NCBI GenBank assembly: GCA_963784995.1
Contig: CAWATZ010000011.1
Coordinates: forward strand, 62,001-126,000
Length of the DNA stretch: 64,000 nt
Direction: 5' to 3'
Source of the DNA: CAWATZ01 sp963784995
GTDB lineage: Bacteria; Planctomycetota; Planctomycetia; Gemmatales; Gemmataceae
Part shown: piece by piece, positions 61,180 to 64,000 of the stretch
Position numbering within the stretch: position 1 is the first letter of the stretch
How the letters are laid out: the number at the start of each line of letters is the position of its first letter
Translations under genes and position numbers: made by a program
The notes under the pieces: model-generated
Database searches by the model: none
Seen by the model: only the letters and a program-made list of their open reading frames with translations
What the model was told of the DNA's origin: nothing

Positions 61180-61223
61180 TGGCGTCTTCTGACAGCCGAC
61201 ATTTCGGCTGTCAGAAGACGCCA
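61180..61223. repeat. Tight hairpin with 20-base arms and a 4-base loop
   Basis: Arms 61180-61199 and 61204-61223 (TGGCGTCTTCTGACAGCCGA and its complement) are perfect. The hairpin begins exactly where similarity of the integrase remnant ends, suggesting it marks a breakpoint or insertion. Confidence 0.88.
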
Positions 61224-61516
61224 GGAAAGATCGATCGATAAGATCGATAAGAGTCTGTTCCAAAAGCAGCGTGCGGTAGACGCGGTAGGTGCTGGGCTTC
61301 CTGTTGCGGCTGTTCCAGTCGAGGAACGCTTCAGCAATCGCCAGGAAGGCGTTGGCGTCTCCGGCGGTATGCGGGGCCGCGACCGCTTCCATCTGGTGCC
61401 ACTTCTTGACAGCCTGCTCGCAGTCGGTGCCCAAGGGGGACTTGCTTCCCCTTGTGGGTGATGTAGTATTGACCTCTGACGTCCCACCACCACGGACCCT
61501 TGCTCTTGCGTGCCAT
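61224..61516 (-). pseudogene. N-terminal remnant of a tyrosine recombinase / integrase
   Basis: It begins MARKSKGPWWWDVRGQYYIT then HKGKQVPLG, the Arg/Trp-rich opening typical of planctomycete phage-type integrases. After a one-base shift at 61430-61432 it continues TDCEQAVKKWHQM, AIAEAFLDWNSRNRKPSTYR and VYRTLLLEQTLIDLIDRSF, the SAM-like core-binding part. The catalytic domain with the R-H-R-Y residues is missing; the frame runs into a hairpin. The ATG at 61516 has GAGGGG 8 bases upstream. It marks a past integration event beside sucC. Confidence 0.65.
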
Positions 61517-61658
61517 GATGCAGCCCCTCGGAAAAGCCAGTGAACCAAAAGCCATGTCCACCAGCGTAATTCCGTGTCAATTCCATGTCGAGCTTGGCAG
61601 GCCGATTGTCGCAAGTCATTTAGAAATAAGGACTTTGAGAGCTAATTGAGGTAGCAGC

Positions 61659-62846
<1,188 letters not shown>

Positions 62847-62868
62847 ACTGAGGCCGGAGGCGAAGGAC

Positions 62869-63468
62869 ATGGCGACGGTCGCAACGCAGTTGATGACGGC
62901 GGAAGAGTTCTGGGAATGGGCCAGCCGGCCTGAGAACCGGGAGAAATACTGCGAACTTGAATGCGGAAAGGTGGTCGAGATGCCATCGCCCGGTGAAAGG
63001 CATGGGTTCCTCTGCTGCTGGATTGGCCACTTGCTGTGGGAGTATGCTCTCCAGAAGGGCAGTGGCGGTGTCAGCAGCAATGACACCGGCCTGCTGGTCC
63101 AGCGCGACCCCGACACGGTGCGGGGGCCTGACGTCATGTTTTTCTCCGAAACTCGTTCCCTGGAGAATCTGAGTGAGCGATTCGCCACTCGCATCCCGAA
63201 GCTGATTGTGGAGGTTCTCTCACCCAGCGACAACACCAACAAGGTGGGCGTTCGGGTTAGTCAGTATCTGCAGCGCGGTGTGCCGCTGGTCTGGCTTGTC
63301 GATCCGGAAACACGAACCGTTGCTGTCTATCAACCTCGCGAGATTCATCGGGTTTTTGATGAAACTGAGGAGCTGACGGGTGGCGAGCTTCTTCCTGGAT
63401 TCCGATGTCCAGTTAGCAGGCTCTTTGAGCTGCCGGGACAGCAGACTGCCCCAGGAGTCGCGTCATGA
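62869..63468 (+). CDS. Uma2 / DUF820 family protein (putative PD-(D/E)XK nuclease fold)
   Basis: 199 aa. Uma2 proteins share a restriction-endonuclease-like fold and are abundant in cyanobacteria and planctomycetes; their targets are unknown. The family elements are visible: MTAEEFWEWASRPENREKYC then ELECGKVVEMPSPGERHG, the Asp-containing VRGPDVMFFS, the IPKLIVEVLSPSDN motif, KVGVRVSQYLQRGVPLVWLV and DPETRTVAVYQ. The ATG has GGAGG 7 bases upstream, 22 bases after the sucC stop. Its position inside the sucC-sucD operon is unusual. Its stop overlaps the next start as ATGA. Confidence 0.88.
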   Translation: MATVATQLMTAEEFWEWASRPENREKYCELECGKVVEMPSPGERHGFLCCWIGHLLWEYALQKGSGGVSSNDTGLLVQRDPDTVRGPDVMFFSETRSLENLSERFATRIPKLIVEVLSPSDNTNKVGVRVSQYLQRGVPLVWLVDPETRTVAVYQPREIHRVFDETEELTGGELLPGFRCPVSRLFELPGQQTAPGVAS

Positions 63469-63767
63469 CCGATCTGGAGCAGGCCCGCCGGCAGCTTCTG
63501 GCCGACCTGGGTTACAAGCCCTTGCACAAGACCTGGGCCCGCCTGGAGATTGCCCTTGGTCTGCTGGCGGTCGCCCTGAGCTTGACCTTGCTGCTGCCGA
63601 GAACCTCCTTCGACCAGGGAACCGTCCTCGGCATCACCCTGTTCGTCCTCGGCGGCTATCTGACCCTTGCGGGGCACCGGAGCCATCTGTACCAATCCCT
63701 GAACGACCACGCGGCCTATCTGCTGGGGCAGATCCGCCGGCAACCCGAGAGAAGCGAAGCACCATGA
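63465..63767 (+). CDS. Small two-helix membrane protein
   Basis: 100 aa. Two hydrophobic helices (ARLEIALGLLAVALSLTLLL and VLGITLFVLGGYLTLAGH) lie between a charged N-terminus and a basic C-terminus; no motif identifies a function. It overlaps both neighbours by the sequence ATGA, so it is translated with the Uma2 gene and sucD. I do not recognise the family. Confidence 0.7.
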   Translation: MTDLEQARRQLLADLGYKPLHKTWARLEIALGLLAVALSLTLLLPRTSFDQGTVLGITLFVLGGYLTLAGHRSHLYQSLNDHAAYLLGQIRRQPERSEAP

Positions 63768-64000
63768 GCATCCTCGTTGACAAGAACACCCGGGTTATCT
63801 GCCAGGGGCTCACCGGCTCGGCCGGCAGCTTTCACACCGATCAGTGTCTGCTCTACGGCAGCCAGTTCGTCGGCGGAGTGACGCCGCGCAAGGGCGGCAC
63901 GACCTGGACCGGCAAGGAGTCGGCCAAGACACTGCCGGTGTTCAACACCGTGGCCGAGGCCGTGCAGAAGACCGGGGCCAACGCCTCGATGATCTTCGTC
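63764..64000 (+). CDS. sucD: Succinyl-CoA synthetase alpha subunit, N-terminal part (cut by the window edge)
   Basis: 79 codons are present: MSILVDKNTRVICQGLTGSA then GSFHTDQCLLYGSQFVGGVT, PRKGGTTW, LPVFNTVAEAV and NASMIFV. This is the CoA-binding Rossmann start of SucD (GxTGSxG...H). The phospho-histidine region lies beyond the window. The ATG overlaps the stop of the preceding small gene. Confidence 0.95.
   Translation, partial: MSILVDKNTRVICQGLTGSAGSFHTDQCLLYGSQFVGGVTPRKGGTTWTGKESAKTLPVFNTVAEAVQKTGANASMIFV

Larger units (their letters stand above)
60764..61658. other. Gene-poor region with mobile-element debris
   Basis: About 900 bases with no intact gene. They contain the 5' part of an integrase on the minus strand and a tight hairpin (described separately). 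Nearer 60850-60950 a short minus-strand frame ends LIVHERNVRIDLLRKLDGG; it reads like the tail of a real protein, but it is only ~32 codons long and I cannot name it. The sucC promoter should be near 61600-61640; I did not find a convincing -35/-10. Confidence 0.5.

Overview
The window looks like a chromosomal segment of a high-GC planctomycete, most likely of the Gemmata / Gemmataceae type. The pointers are a DUF1559 pseudopilin with a HX9DG-like end, several eukaryotic-type Ser/Thr kinases with sensor domains, TIGR02996-type proteins, a YXWGXW-repeat secreted protein, PQQ-type beta-propellers, an nSTAND/WD40/TPR giant, futalosine-pathway menaquinone genes (mqnA, mqnC), and dense families of long palindromic interspersed repeats. 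No rRNA, tRNA or CRISPR was found. The taxonomic call is inference from family content.

Layout. 1-10,900: a partial gene, a DUF1559 protein, cobL (B12), a serine hydrolase, a glycerophosphodiesterase, an alkaline-phosphatase-like lipoprotein, a coupled glycosyltransferase pair and a collagen-like protein. 11,066-16,050: a kinase with a beta-helix sensor, a truncated FAD monooxygenase, a cyclophilin and a YjbQ protein. 16,135-34,222: an 18-kb run of four very large minus-strand genes. In transcription order these are a kinase-TIR-DUF4062-like protein, two paralogous membrane kinases with about 18 alpha-helical repeats each (with a stub of an nSTAND gene between them), and an nSTAND ATPase-WD40-PDZ-TPR protein. 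This run is the best candidate for an undescribed signalling or conflict system. 34,458-44,419: an asparaginase-type Ntn hydrolase, unknown proteins, a TIGR02996/alpha-CTD-like fusion, a sirtuin cluster, an enolase-superfamily enzyme, two zinc-ribbon membrane proteins and a phosphodiesterase-like protein. 44,681-64,000: housekeeping genes (metK, dxr-rseP, RNase H, mqnA-mqnC, sucC-sucD) mixed with secreted propellers, a hemolysin III homologue, a thiamine-diphosphate enzyme, an ABC ATPase and an integrase remnant.

Two features cut across the window. (1) About a dozen single-base frameshifts break otherwise well-conserved genes, including dxr and mqnC, and most lie in short G/C runs. I read these as probable sequence errors, so I annotate each broken gene as one feature and give the shift position. 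(2) At least fourteen inverted repeats with 20-51 bp arms sit between or inside genes, in several families, and related short repeats have been absorbed in frame into proteins. Gene starts were moved from the longest open frame wherever a Shine-Dalgarno sequence and domain homology supported it.
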